In this document: in pieces, positions 1-7,740 of the stretch | Numbering within the stretch: the first letter of the stretch is position 1 | Layout of the letters: every line of letters begins with the position of its first letter | Assembly: GCA_964512655.1 (NCBI GenBank) | Contig: CAZEJT010000001.1 | Coordinates: 372,001 to 436,000 of the forward strand | Direction of reading: 5' to 3' | DNA from: VBOC01 sp964512655 | GTDB lineage: Bacteria > Bacteroidota > Ignavibacteria > UBA10030 > SZUA-254 | DNA: 64,000 nt | Notes under the pieces: model-generated | What the model saw: only the letters and a program-made list of their open reading frames with translations | Told to the model about the DNA's origin: nothing | The model's database searches: none | Made by a program: the position numbers and the translations under genes

Positions 1-85
1 GCGAACCGATGACGCCGATCATCCGGCTTCGCTGCCGGTAAAACCTGATAAGCTCCCGCCGCGTGAGGCTCAACGCCGCTCTCAT
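1..85 (-). CDS. ABC-2 type transporter permease, N-terminal fragment
   Basis: Reading the minus strand from an ATG at 85-83 gives the first 28 residues of a protein that runs off the window start. It begins MRAALSLTRRELIRFYRQRS, a basic, amphipathic start typical of ABC-2 export permeases, which normally have six membrane helices. It starts only 4 bases after the stop of the ABC ATPase at 90, so the two are very probably translated together as one exporter. The substrate cannot be told. Only the N-terminus is visible, so the family call rests mainly on its position behind a DrrA-like ATPase. Confidence 0.6.
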   Translation of the reverse strand, partial: MRAALSLTRRELIRFYRQRSRMIGVIGS

Positions 86-89
86 GCGA

Positions 90-1172
90 TCAGCCCTCGT
101 TCCCGTAAGAATCGAGAAACCGGCGCCCCGTACGGCGGATGAAGACGTCTTCCAGCGTGGGCTTGGAGTATGACACTGCCTCGATCCGCCCCGGAAGCGC
201 GCGCACGAGCTCGGGGATGAACTCGTGGCCAGCCGTGCGCTCGATTCGAACGGCGCTTCCGACCACCTGCGGGTCTCCCCCGAACGCGGTGCGGATCAGG
301 CGCGCGACCCCGGCGGCGTCGGGAGTGGTAACGGAGATGACGTCTCCGCCGATGCCGGCTTTCAAATCCGCCGGGGATCCGAGAGCGACGAGCCGGCCGA
401 GGTCGAGGATGCCGAGCGTGTCGCACAGATCCGCTTCATCGAGAATGTGCGTTGTGAGGAGAACGGTGACTCCGTCGCGCGAGCATAACTCCCTGAGATA
501 CGAGTCGAAATCCTTCCGCGCCCCCGGATCGAGTCCGGTGCTCGGTTCGTCGAGCACCAGGAGCCGAGGTTTGTGGAGCATCGCCTTGGCGAGCTCCACC
601 CGCCGCTGCATTCCGCCCGAGAGCCGTTCGACCGGATCGCCTGCGCGTGGGGCGATTCCGAATTGCCCGAGCACCTCCTCTATCCTCGCGGAGAGCTCCG
701 CTCCATGCAAACCGTAGAGGCTCCCCTGGCAGTCAAGGTTTTCGCGCGACGTGAGTTTCAGGTCGAGGCTTGGCCTCTGAAATACGACTCCGATCGTTCT
801 CCTCGATGCCGCGAGGTCGGCGAAGAGGTCCGCGCCAAACACCCGGACACCTCCGGAGTCCGGCCTCATGAGCGTCGAGAGGATCCGGAAGAGGGTGCTT
901 TTGCCGCTTCCGTTCGGTCCGAGGAGGCAGAACATCTCTCCCGGGTTTACGCCGAAGGAGACGCCGTCGAGTGCCGGTGCAGGGAGACCGGGGGCTGCAT
1001 TCTTTGTGCCGGTAGATGTTCGCGCGAAGAGGCGAGGCGGTGGCCTGAGACGGGGGTATGTGTGTGTGAGGCGATCGACTTCGACAGCCGTGCGCGCCGG
1101 GGCGGTGTGCGCCGCGAGCGGCCCGGGAGGAACGGCTACGCTTTGTCCAGCGCCATCAGGAGCATGAGGCAC
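90..1172 (-). CDS. ABC transporter ATP-binding protein, DrrA/CcmA-like
   Basis: ATPase of an export-type ABC transporter. Walker A is GPNGSGKST, the signature is LSGGMQRRVELAKAML, and Walker B is LLVLDEPSTGLDPG, followed by a TTH switch and a C-terminal region of the DrrA type. No ATG lies in frame near the expected start. A GTG at 1172 would overlap the 3' end of ctaB by 37 bases, which fits translational coupling; the open frame continues upstream but is only a shadow of ctaB. It is the next-to-last visible gene of the oxidase operon. ABC genes of this class often follow ctaA/ctaB and are suspected of a role in oxidase or cofactor assembly, but that is inference. Confidence 0.85.
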   Translation of the reverse strand: MPHAPDGAGQSVAVPPGPLAAHTAPARTAVEVDRLTHTYPRLRPPPRLFARTSTGTKNAAPGLPAPALDGVSFGVNPGEMFCLLGPNGSGKSTLFRILSTLMRPDSGGVRVFGADLFADLAASRRTIGVVFQRPSLDLKLTSRENLDCQGSLYGLHGAELSARIEEVLGQFGIAPRAGDPVERLSGGMQRRVELAKAMLHKPRLLVLDEPSTGLDPGARKDFDSYLRELCSRDGVTVLLTTHILDEADLCDTLGILDLGRLVALGSPADLKAGIGGDVISVTTPDAAGVARLIRTAFGGDPQVVGSAVRIERTAGHEFIPELVRALPGRIEAVSYSKPTLEDVFIRRTGRRFLDSYGNEG

Positions 1173-2059
1173 GGGAGATACACCAATGAACCGAAGAAAA
1201 GACGCCAGGAGGTCGAGGTAAATTCCCCCGGGAAGTCGCACCCGGGATGGTTGGACTCCTTCACCAAGAGGATGCCGATTCCGAGAAACCCGAGGCCGAG
1301 AAGCGCGGCTCCGGCGACTGAGACCGCGCCGGTCATCCCCGCCAGCGCGGGGCCAATGCTTGAGGCCAACAGGGCCACGCTGTACCAGAGGATCTGGCGG
1401 CTCGTCCTCTTTCCGGCAGGATCGTCGACCGTCAGGATCTTGAATCCGGCGCGGGCGTAGTCCCTCCTGTATAACCATGCGAGCGAGAGGAAATGCGGCA
1501 TCTGCCAGCAAAAGAGGATGGCGAACAGAACCGCCGCCTCCGGAGTGATTTCGTTTCTGACCGCGGTCCAGCCCATGACCGGAGGAAGGGCGCCCGGGAC
1601 AGCTCCGATCAGCGTGGAGTGCGGGGTGATCCTCTTCAGGGGAGTATAGAGGAAGATGTACGTCGCGAACGTTACCGCCCCGAGAAAACCGGTGAGGACG
1701 TTCGTGAACAGGGTGAGCTCGAGGAGCCCGGCGGCCGAAATCGTGATCCCGAACACGAGGCATGTCTGGGGATCAAGCCGGCCGGAAGGAAGAGGCCTCC
1801 GCTCGGTACGCTTCATGAGCCCGTCGTACTCGCGCTCGATAAACTGGTTGAGAGCTCCGGCTCCGCCCCCGAGAAGAACCGTGCCAAGGGCGACATGCAG
1901 GAACAGCACGAAATCGAATGCCCCGCTCGAGGCGAGATAGAACCCGCAGAGAGCCGTCAGAACCGAGAGGCCGGTCAGCTCGGGCTTCATCAGCTCGAGG
2001 AAGTCGGCGAGGCGTGCCAGCGAGCGCGAGCGGTGGATTGCCCTGGCGGTCCCGTTCAC
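1136..2059 (-). CDS. ctaB: Protoheme IX farnesyltransferase (heme O synthase)
   Basis: Integral membrane prenyltransferase that adds a farnesyl group to heme b to make heme O, the precursor of heme A for the oxidase encoded upstream. At 307 residues it has normal family length and about nine hydrophobic segments. The UbiA-family metal/diphosphate motif is seen as NQFIEREYDGLMKRTERRPL, a variant of the usual N-x-x-D-x-x-x-D with a conserved RT-x-RPLPSG tail. Its ATG overlaps the stop of ctaA by 4 bases (ATGA), showing tight coupling. Heme O made here would be the direct substrate of CtaA next to it. Confidence 0.95.
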   Translation of the reverse strand: MNGTARAIHRSRSLARLADFLELMKPELTGLSVLTALCGFYLASSGAFDFVLFLHVALGTVLLGGGAGALNQFIEREYDGLMKRTERRPLPSGRLDPQTCLVFGITISAAGLLELTLFTNVLTGFLGAVTFATYIFLYTPLKRITPHSTLIGAVPGALPPVMGWTAVRNEITPEAAVLFAILFCWQMPHFLSLAWLYRRDYARAGFKILTVDDPAGKRTSRQILWYSVALLASSIGPALAGMTGAVSVAGAALLGLGFLGIGILLVKESNHPGCDFPGEFTSTSWRLFFGSLVYLPCLMLLMALDKA

Positions 2060-3123
2060 GCGGCTGCCTCCCGCCCGAGAGTGGCGGCGACGCCGGAGGA
2101 GCGGGCGACCGTAACTCCTACCGCCGAAGTACTTATGCCCCGCGATCCGATCGAGTGCAGGCAGGCAATGACGCAGCTCACCAGAAGAAGCGCGCCGGCT
2201 GCAACGTGCGCCGTCGAGATGATGACTGATTTACCGGAAAGAACTGTGAGCGCGCCGAGGGCGATCTGCAGGAGCGTGAGGCCTGTGAGGAGGAATGCGA
2301 ACCGCCTTAGCCGGGGAACGGCCGCAAGCGTTCGCGAGGTCCACGCGACGAGGAGAAGAACCAGCACTGCCCAGAACCTGTGAATCATGTGAAGCGCAAT
2401 CTGAGAAGCCGTGACGGGCCCGTCGGCCGCAAGCCGGATTCCGGAGCCGATCAGTTGCTCGTTATATCCCGCGACCGCGGATGGGGAGAGCGATGGAATG
2501 ACCTGGCCGTACGCCAGCGGAAAATCGGGGACGGCCAAACCCGAGTCGGTGTGGCGCATGAGGGCGCCGATCAGCAATTGGATGAAGACGGCGGCCGCGG
2601 CTGCTGCGGTCAGCCGGACGACCGGCGGGCCCCAGAGGGAACGGTTTGATTTCGCCGAAAGGGGGGGAAGAGAGCGCCACCGGGGCGAAGTGAAGAGCGC
2701 GATCGAGGCGACGAGCACGAAAAACGACTGCGCGAGCGCGGCATGCCCGACCGAGACCGCCGGCGGTAGAAGGAGCAATACGGTCAGGCCCCCGAGCACT
2801 CCCTGTGCGACTACCAGCCCGACCGCGGCAAGGCCCAGCATTCTCATCCAGCGCCGGTCGTCCCTCTTCCAGAGCCAGATGGCAAGGAGTACGGTCATGA
2901 AGCCGACCACTGAAGCGATCATCCGGTGGGTGTGCTCGAACACGATTCCGCCCACCATCTGATCGAGAGGGAATGCGAACATGAAATGTCCGTATGTCGT
3001 TGGCCAATCGGGGACGGAGAGGCCGGATCCGGTGCTCGTAACGAGACCCCCCGCTATAATCAGCAGAAAGGTGGCGGAAGCCGTCAGCAGCGCGAAGCGG
3101 TGCAGGTTTTTGTAGCCGGTCAA
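2056..3123 (-). CDS. ctaA: Heme A synthase (COX15/CtaA family)
   Basis: Membrane enzyme that oxidises the C8 methyl of heme O to a formyl group, giving heme A. The 355-residue protein has two homologous four-helix halves, each with the family's histidines: FEHTHRM and GHAALAQSFF in the first half, MRHTDSGLAVPDFPLAYG, HMIHRFWA and STAHVAAGALLL in the second. The length suits the long COX15-like type rather than the short Bacillus type. It begins 2 bases after the stop of ctaC and overlaps ctaB by 4 bases, so it belongs to the oxidase operon. With CtaB it makes the cofactor the A-type oxidase needs. Confidence 0.95.
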   Translation of the reverse strand: MTGYKNLHRFALLTASATFLLIIAGGLVTSTGSGLSVPDWPTTYGHFMFAFPLDQMVGGIVFEHTHRMIASVVGFMTVLLAIWLWKRDDRRWMRMLGLAAVGLVVAQGVLGGLTVLLLLPPAVSVGHAALAQSFFVLVASIALFTSPRWRSLPPLSAKSNRSLWGPPVVRLTAAAAAAVFIQLLIGALMRHTDSGLAVPDFPLAYGQVIPSLSPSAVAGYNEQLIGSGIRLAADGPVTASQIALHMIHRFWAVLVLLLVAWTSRTLAAVPRLRRFAFLLTGLTLLQIALGALTVLSGKSVIISTAHVAAGALLLVSCVIACLHSIGSRGISTSAVGVTVARSSGVAATLGREAAA

Positions 3124-3125
3124 TT

Positions 3126-4529
3126 CTACTTTCCGGGCTTTTTGGCGGGCGCCCTTTTCGGAGTGCCTGCTTTGTTCCCGGCCTTTGAGGGCGCCGGGGC
3201 GCCCGCCTGGGTGGAGTCAGAAGGGGTTACCTGGGTTGAATCGGGCGGCGGGGTCAATGACGCCTCCTGCTGGTCGTACCATGCCTTGAACTCGTCAGAG
3301 CTCTCGACCGTCATGTAGCCGCGCATCCTGAAATGGCCGAGGCCGCAGAGCTGAGCGCATGCGATTTCGGTGGGAGTGGCCGGCGCAATGACCACTTCCA
3401 TCACGCCTGCGTCCGCGAGTTTCGAAAGAAGGTCTTCGGCGAGGGCATCGCCCTTGTTCGCCACGATCGCGCCGGACTTGTCGGTGTAGTTTTCCATGAC
3501 GACAAAGCCGTCCATGTTCGACACTTGCCGCGCGGAAATCTCATGCACGCCCGCTTCGACGAGCTTCGTTACCGCATCCTCGGTCAGTCCGTCGTTCTTC
3601 GAAATCATCGGCGATCCGCTTGTATCCTTGTGATCCTCCATCGACACAAACTTATCAAGGTTCGCAACAGGCCGGGTGGGGACGTCCGTCATGCCGGCAT
3701 CGGCAATTTTCCCGACGTTTTCGCTCGTCAGATGGTCGCCCTTCGACGCGATGGTGCCGGTGCTGTCGGAAACGTCCTGCATGAGCATGAGGTTGTCGTC
3801 GTGCCAGCCCTTTGCGATCGCCGAGTGACCCATCGCCGGCAGCTTTACCATCCGCACCTTTTTCATCGCCTCCGCGATGGAGTATGGCCGGCGCAGTTCT
3901 TCGCGGACCTCCGCGGTCGTCTTCGTGGGGGTGAACCAGAGGGGGATTTCCATCCCGGGGATCGCGTCCTGCTTCACCCTGTACGCGGGGAGATTGAAGC
4001 TGTGAATGACGTCCTTCGTAGTGAGCCGCACGATGACCGGCTTGTTCACGGGGAGGAACAGGTTGTTGTTCGTGACGATGTCGTCCTTCGCGTCGGGGTC
4101 GCTGCGGTCGAGCCCCAGGGGGTTGTCGGTGTCGATGAGACCGATCGACGTGCGTCCGAACTTGCCGTCGGGTCCCGGATAATGGACATTCCATGCGAAC
4201 TGCTCGGCCACGACGCGGACCGTCACCGCCTCGTTTTCCGACGGAAATGCATCGACCCGCTTGGACCAGAGGGGAATTGAGAATGCCACCAGGAGCACGA
4301 TCTCGATGACAAGGACTCCGGCCTCTATGAAGTTGGAGTAATGGCTCGTCACCCCCGTGTAGCTCGCCTGCGGCCTTCTGGATTTGCGGAATCGGATGAG
4401 CGTGAGGATGAAGAACGCCCCCCACCCGACAAACAGAATCAGCATGAGCCAGTGGACCAGACCGATGAGGTGATCGATTGCCGGCCCGTGCGCCGAAGCG
4501 TCGGGATAGAGGCCTAAAAATTGTTCCAT
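3126..4529 (-). CDS. ctaC: Cytochrome c oxidase subunit II with a three-repeat insertion in the CuA domain
   Basis: Electron-entry subunit of the oxidase. Two N-terminal membrane helices (about residues 20-46 and 68-88) are followed by a periplasmic cupredoxin with a complete CuA site: His176 in VIHSFNLP and C391, C395, H399 and M402 in CAQLCGLGHFRM. At 467 residues it is far longer than a plain subunit II. The extra length is not a fused cytochrome c, since no CxxCH is present. Instead about residues 245-383 hold three tandem units of some 40-50 residues, each with a pattern like SG-x-I-x-x-KGD-x-L-x-E followed by LADAGV, placed just before the CuA loop. The C-terminus is a Pro/Lys/Ala-rich tail. 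Its start overlaps the preceding small gene by 16 bases. Confidence 0.93.
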   Translation of the reverse strand: MEQFLGLYPDASAHGPAIDHLIGLVHWLMLILFVGWGAFFILTLIRFRKSRRPQASYTGVTSHYSNFIEAGVLVIEIVLLVAFSIPLWSKRVDAFPSENEAVTVRVVAEQFAWNVHYPGPDGKFGRTSIGLIDTDNPLGLDRSDPDAKDDIVTNNNLFLPVNKPVIVRLTTKDVIHSFNLPAYRVKQDAIPGMEIPLWFTPTKTTAEVREELRRPYSIAEAMKKVRMVKLPAMGHSAIAKGWHDDNLMLMQDVSDSTGTIASKGDHLTSENVGKIADAGMTDVPTRPVANLDKFVSMEDHKDTSGSPMISKNDGLTEDAVTKLVEAGVHEISARQVSNMDGFVVMENYTDKSGAIVANKGDALAEDLLSKLADAGVMEVVIAPATPTEIACAQLCGLGHFRMRGYMTVESSDEFKAWYDQQEASLTPPPDSTQVTPSDSTQAGAPAPSKAGNKAGTPKRAPAKKPGK

Positions 4530-4831
4530 TCAATTACTCCTTTTTCGTCGTTGCGGCGAAGGACGCCGTGCTCATCAATAAAGGTGTGCCCTGAGACCTT
4601 TTCGCTCCGCCGCCGAGCGCGCCGCCAGATCATCACAAAGAACGCCGAGATGATCGCGAGGACGAAACCCGTCGTCCCGAGCATGAGGGTGAGGGCTGTG
4701 TTCATTCCCGCGTTCATCGGAGAGTCGTTGGCTCCGTAGCATACCGGGCATGCCGCCGCAGTGTGCGCGGTGAGAACCATCAGCGCAGCGCAGAGAAAAG
4801 AGAATGTTGCCGCCGTCCTGAGCGTGGTCAC
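4514..4831 (-). CDS. Small membrane protein of the oxidase operon with an N-terminal CPVC motif
   Basis: A 105-residue protein of unknown function. The GTG start at 4831 overlaps the previous gene's stop (GTGA), and a longer ATG frame upstream is only a shadow. It has a signal-like hydrophobic N-terminus ending in AHTAAACPVCYGANDSPM, then one clear membrane helix (about residues 50-72), then a basic stretch and a polar tail. The closely spaced cysteines right after the signal region could bind metal or carry a thiol role, or the protein could be anchored there. The position between ctaF and ctaC suggests a role in oxidase or CuA assembly. That is inference from context only. Confidence 0.7.
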   Translation of the reverse strand: MTTLRTAATFSFLCAALMVLTAHTAAACPVCYGANDSPMNAGMNTALTLMLGTTGFVLAIISAFFVMIWRRARRRSEKVSGHTFIDEHGVLRRNDEKGVIEWNNF

Positions 4832-5034
4832 AGGTAGCTCACGTGCTTGAGTTTCTTGAGAATACGGATGCCGTAGTAGATCAGGCCCACGGCCGCCAGA
4901 AAGGAAGCCATCGCTGCGGCCAGCATCCAGCCGTCGCCCGAGCGCTGGTACGCCTGGAGGAGCCATACCGCAAATCCAATCGCCAGGGCGACCGAAAGCG
5001 AGATGAAGAAGATATGAAATGCCTTAAGGGACAT
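4828..5034 (-). CDS. Small two-helix membrane protein of the oxidase operon
   Basis: A 68-residue protein starting MSLKAFHIFFISLSVALAIG, with two hydrophobic segments (about residues 7-27 and 37-57) joined by a short polar loop and ending in a Lys-rich tail. The ATG at 5034 lies inside the end of ctaF (11-base overlap) and the stop overlaps the GTG of the next gene. A longer in-frame ATG at 5100 would sit deep inside ctaF and adds only a low-quality N-terminus, so it was not used. Proteins of this size and shape are common in oxidase clusters as accessory subunits. No specific function can be given. Confidence 0.7.
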   Translation of the reverse strand: MSLKAFHIFFISLSVALAIGFAVWLLQAYQRSGDGWMLAAAMASFLAAVGLIYYGIRILKKLKHVSYL

Positions 5035-5338
5035 GGTGGTAGACGACGGGATCCGCATGGTGAAAGAGGGGGAGCGACATGAGCGCCGCGAAGAACACAA
5101 CTGTCAGGATAAGTGTGGCATAAATAACCTTCTTTTCGGAGACGAGGTGCATGAAGTAGCTGGCAACCAGGCCTCCTTTCACGGTCGCGATGAGGAGCGC
5201 AACGCCGATGGCGAGCGGGACGTCCAGATGAAGCCGGGAGATGCCGACCGTGATGAGCGTCAGGCAGAGAAGCGCGATGAAGACCGTGACGTACTTCCGG
5301 ACGTGTTTTCTTATTTCCTGGGTATCGGCGGTTTCCAT
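5024..5338 (-). CDS. ctaF: Cytochrome c oxidase subunit IV (COX4/CyoD type)
   Basis: Small accessory subunit of the heme-copper oxidase, 104 residues with three membrane helices (about 18-38, 44-66 and 75-97) and a charged N-terminus starting METADTQEIRKHVRKY. The motif GGLVASYFMHL in helix 2 is typical of the prokaryotic COX4 family. The ATG at 5338 is preceded by a clear AGGAG ribosome site in the gap after ctaE, so the longer open frame reaching 5479 is rejected. It helps stabilise the CuB region in related oxidases. Confidence 0.88.
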   Translation of the reverse strand: METADTQEIRKHVRKYVTVFIALLCLTLITVGISRLHLDVPLAIGVALLIATVKGGLVASYFMHLVSEKKVIYATLILTVVFFAALMSLPLFHHADPVVYHHVP

Positions 5339-5346
5339 GCGTGCTC

Positions 5347-5931
5347 CTATAGGAGGTAGAGGACGGGGAAGAGGAAGATCCACACCAGATCGACGAAGTG
5401 CCAGTAGAGACCTGCAACCTCGATCCGGTTCGTGAACCGGTCCGGCTCCGTTTTCCACATCCGGCTGCCGGGTCCCCACAGGTACGAGTTCACGATCATT
5501 CCCCCGATGACGTGGAGGCCGTGCAGTCCGGTGAGCGTGAAGTAAATTGCGAAGAACGTGTTCTTGCTCGGGATGTCGCCCATCCGTATGTGGTGGCTGT
5601 ACTCAAAATACTTGATGATGAGGAATCCGAACCCGAGAAGGATCGTCAGGCCGAGATAGAGCCGGAACTTCCCGAAATTCTTCATCATGAGAGACGCCCA
5701 CGCCATGACCATCGTGATGCTCGAGGTGATCAGGACGGCCGTGTTGAGCGTCGCTAGCGGAACGTCGAGCTCGCCGTGGGGCCACTCGGGAGCGCCCAGC
5801 CGGAGGAGGATGTAGGTTGTAAAGAGCGCGCCGAAGAGCATGACCTCCGAGGCAAGAAAGAGCCAGATGCCCGCTTTCGCGTTGAAGATGCCGGTGTCCG
5901 GGCGCGCGGCTACGTTATAGGGAATCTCCAT
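5347..5931 (-). CDS. ctaE: Cytochrome c oxidase subunit III
   Basis: Five-helix subunit III of the A-type oxidase, 194 residues, the usual short bacterial form lacking the first two helices of mitochondrial COX3. Family marks include WLFLASEVMLFGALFTTY, the Glu-containing helix TGLHGLHVIGGMIV and the C-terminal GLYWHFVDLVWIFLFPVLYL. The subunit does not bind redox cofactors; in related enzymes it sustains proton uptake through the D channel. It starts 2 bases after the stop of ctaD, so translation is probably coupled. Confidence 0.96.
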   Translation of the reverse strand: MEIPYNVAARPDTGIFNAKAGIWLFLASEVMLFGALFTTYILLRLGAPEWPHGELDVPLATLNTAVLITSSITMVMAWASLMMKNFGKFRLYLGLTILLGFGFLIIKYFEYSHHIRMGDIPSKNTFFAIYFTLTGLHGLHVIGGMIVNSYLWGPGSRMWKTEPDRFTNRIEVAGLYWHFVDLVWIFLFPVLYLL

Positions 5932-5933
5932 GG

Positions 5934-7727
5934 TCAGGCCTCCACTGCTTGATTCTGCGGGGTGAAATCGGTCCGGTGACCGGGTACCGAATACTCATAG
6001 GGCCCGCGATGGACCTCGGGAACCGCGGAAAAATTGCCGTGCGCGATGGGGGGACTCGAGGTGGCCGACCAATCGAGCGTTGTTGCATCCCAGGCATTGC
6101 TCGTGACCTTTTTCCCTTTCCTGATGCTCACAAACAGGTTGACGATGAAGACGAGCTGGAAGAGAGCCATGACCCAGGCCCCCACCGACATCACCTCGTT
6201 CAGGTGAAGGACGCCCTGGGCGTGTGCATACTGCTGCCCCCCGTCGTACAGCCGGCGCGAGACGCCGGAAAGCCCCTGGATGAGCATCGGGAAAAAGATG
6301 ACATTCATACAGACAAAGGAGCCCCAGAAATGGATCCTTCCGAGGGCTTCATTCATCTGACGGCCGGTAATCTTCGGGAACCAGTAGTAGACCCCGGCAA
6401 AGAGCGCGAAGAGCGTCCCGGGAGCAACGACATAATGGAAATGGCCAATGACATAGTACGTATCGTGGAGTGGGATATCCGCGGCGGCCAGCCCCAGCGG
6501 AAGCCCCGTCAGGCCGCCGATCCCGAACATCGGGAGAAAACCGAGCGCAAAGAGCATCGGAGTGTTAAACCGGATTGACGCTCCGTGAAGGCTGATGAAG
6601 AGCGAGGAGAGGATGACCACCGAAGGGATCGAGATGATCATCGTGGTCGTCTGGAAGAATGAGCTGATTGCCGTGCCCATCCCGGTCAGAAACATGTGGT
6701 GGGCCCAGACGATAAACGACATGAACCCGAGAAAAATCAGGGAATAGACGAGCGACTTGTATCCCCAGAGCGGCTTCCGCGAGTTATTGGCTATGACCTC
6801 CGCCACGATTCCGAGCGCCGGCAGGATGAGCACATAGACCTCGGGGTGGGCAAGAAACCAGAAGAGGTGCTGCCAGAGGAGGGGGTTCCCGCCTCCGGCG
6901 TTCGGCCAGACCTGGCCGCTCACGACAAGGCCCGAAGGGAGAAAGAAGCTCGTGCCCGCGACCCTGTCCATCAACTGCAGCACTCCCGCAGCCTCAAGGG
7001 GCGGAAATGCGAGGAGAAGGAGGAAACCGGTGACGAACTGCGCCCATACGAAGAAGGGAAGGCGCATGAACGAGAGCCCCTTCGCCCGCAGCTGCAGGAT
7101 CGTTGTTATGAAGTTCACCGATCCCAGCAGGGATGAAGTGATCAGGAAGACCATGCCGATGAGCCAGAACGTCTGGCCTCCCCAGAAACCGGGTACCGTC
7201 ACGTCAGAGAGGGGGGGATACGAGGTCCAGCCCGACTGCGCGCTCCCTCCGGGAATAAAGAAGCTTCCCAACATCGTCACTCCTCCCACGAAATAGACCC
7301 AGTAGCTGGCCATGTTCAGTTTCGGGAAGGCCATGTCGGGCGCGCCGATCTGGAGCGGCATGACGTAGTTTCCGAACGCGCCGACGGCGAGAGGCACGAC
7401 TCCGAGGAACACCATGATCGTCCCGTGCATCGCGCCGAGCTGGTTGTAGAACTCCGGAAGCATGATGCCCCCGGGCGCCCGATCCTCTCCGAGGAGCGAA
7501 CCGATGAACGGAATCGGTTCCCCGGGATAGGCGAGCTGCCATCGCATGATCATCATCAGGCCGAAGCCGAAGAAAAGGAAGAACATGCTCGTGAACGCGT
7601 ACTGGAGGCCGATCACCTTGTGATCGGTCGAGAAAACGTATTTCCGCCAGAAGGGAAGCTCGTGCGGATGATGCAGCTCGACGTGCGTATGAGCCGCCGT
7701 CTCGTGCGCGACGTTGTTGGTTTTCAT
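5934..7727 (-). CDS. ctaD: Cytochrome c oxidase subunit I, A-type but without the K-channel lysine
   Basis: Catalytic subunit of 597 residues and twelve or so membrane helices. Cofactor ligands are present: heme a by H101 and H431, heme a3 by H429 (HDTYYVIGHFHYV), CuB by H294, H343 and H344 (HPEVY and WAHHMF), with Y298 in place for the His-Tyr cross-link. D-channel residues are there too (D131 in GAPDMAFPKLN, E296). However, the segment that usually reads PTGIK, with the K-channel lysine, here reads PSVVI (residues 368-372), and the usual DVDTRAYF segment is replaced by GTAISSFF. An oxidase is the best call because the tyrosine is kept, but it belongs to a divergent branch. Subunits II-IV follow on the same strand. 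Confidence 0.95.
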   Translation of the reverse strand: MKTNNVAHETAAHTHVELHHPHELPFWRKYVFSTDHKVIGLQYAFTSMFFLFFGFGLMMIMRWQLAYPGEPIPFIGSLLGEDRAPGGIMLPEFYNQLGAMHGTIMVFLGVVPLAVGAFGNYVMPLQIGAPDMAFPKLNMASYWVYFVGGVTMLGSFFIPGGSAQSGWTSYPPLSDVTVPGFWGGQTFWLIGMVFLITSSLLGSVNFITTILQLRAKGLSFMRLPFFVWAQFVTGFLLLLAFPPLEAAGVLQLMDRVAGTSFFLPSGLVVSGQVWPNAGGGNPLLWQHLFWFLAHPEVYVLILPALGIVAEVIANNSRKPLWGYKSLVYSLIFLGFMSFIVWAHHMFLTGMGTAISSFFQTTTMIISIPSVVILSSLFISLHGASIRFNTPMLFALGFLPMFGIGGLTGLPLGLAAADIPLHDTYYVIGHFHYVVAPGTLFALFAGVYYWFPKITGRQMNEALGRIHFWGSFVCMNVIFFPMLIQGLSGVSRRLYDGGQQYAHAQGVLHLNEVMSVGAWVMALFQLVFIVNLFVSIRKGKKVTSNAWDATTLDWSATSSPPIAHGNFSAVPEVHRGPYEYSVPGHRTDFTPQNQAVEA

Positions 7728-7740
7728 GGTGGGAATATTT

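Noticed and set aside
1173..1763. N-terminal extension of the ABC ATPase frame (557 residues in all)
   Set aside because: It lies fully within ctaB on the same strand in another frame, has no family similarity, and the ATPase domain begins only near 1110.
3370..3800. Fused cytochrome c domain as explanation for the long subunit II
   Set aside because: No CxxCH heme-binding motif exists in the protein; the extra part is a repeat insertion.
3333..4280. 315-residue plus-strand open frame inside ctaC
   Set aside because: It is antisense to subunit II, with His/Arg/Val-rich composition typical of shadow frames and no ribosome site or family match.
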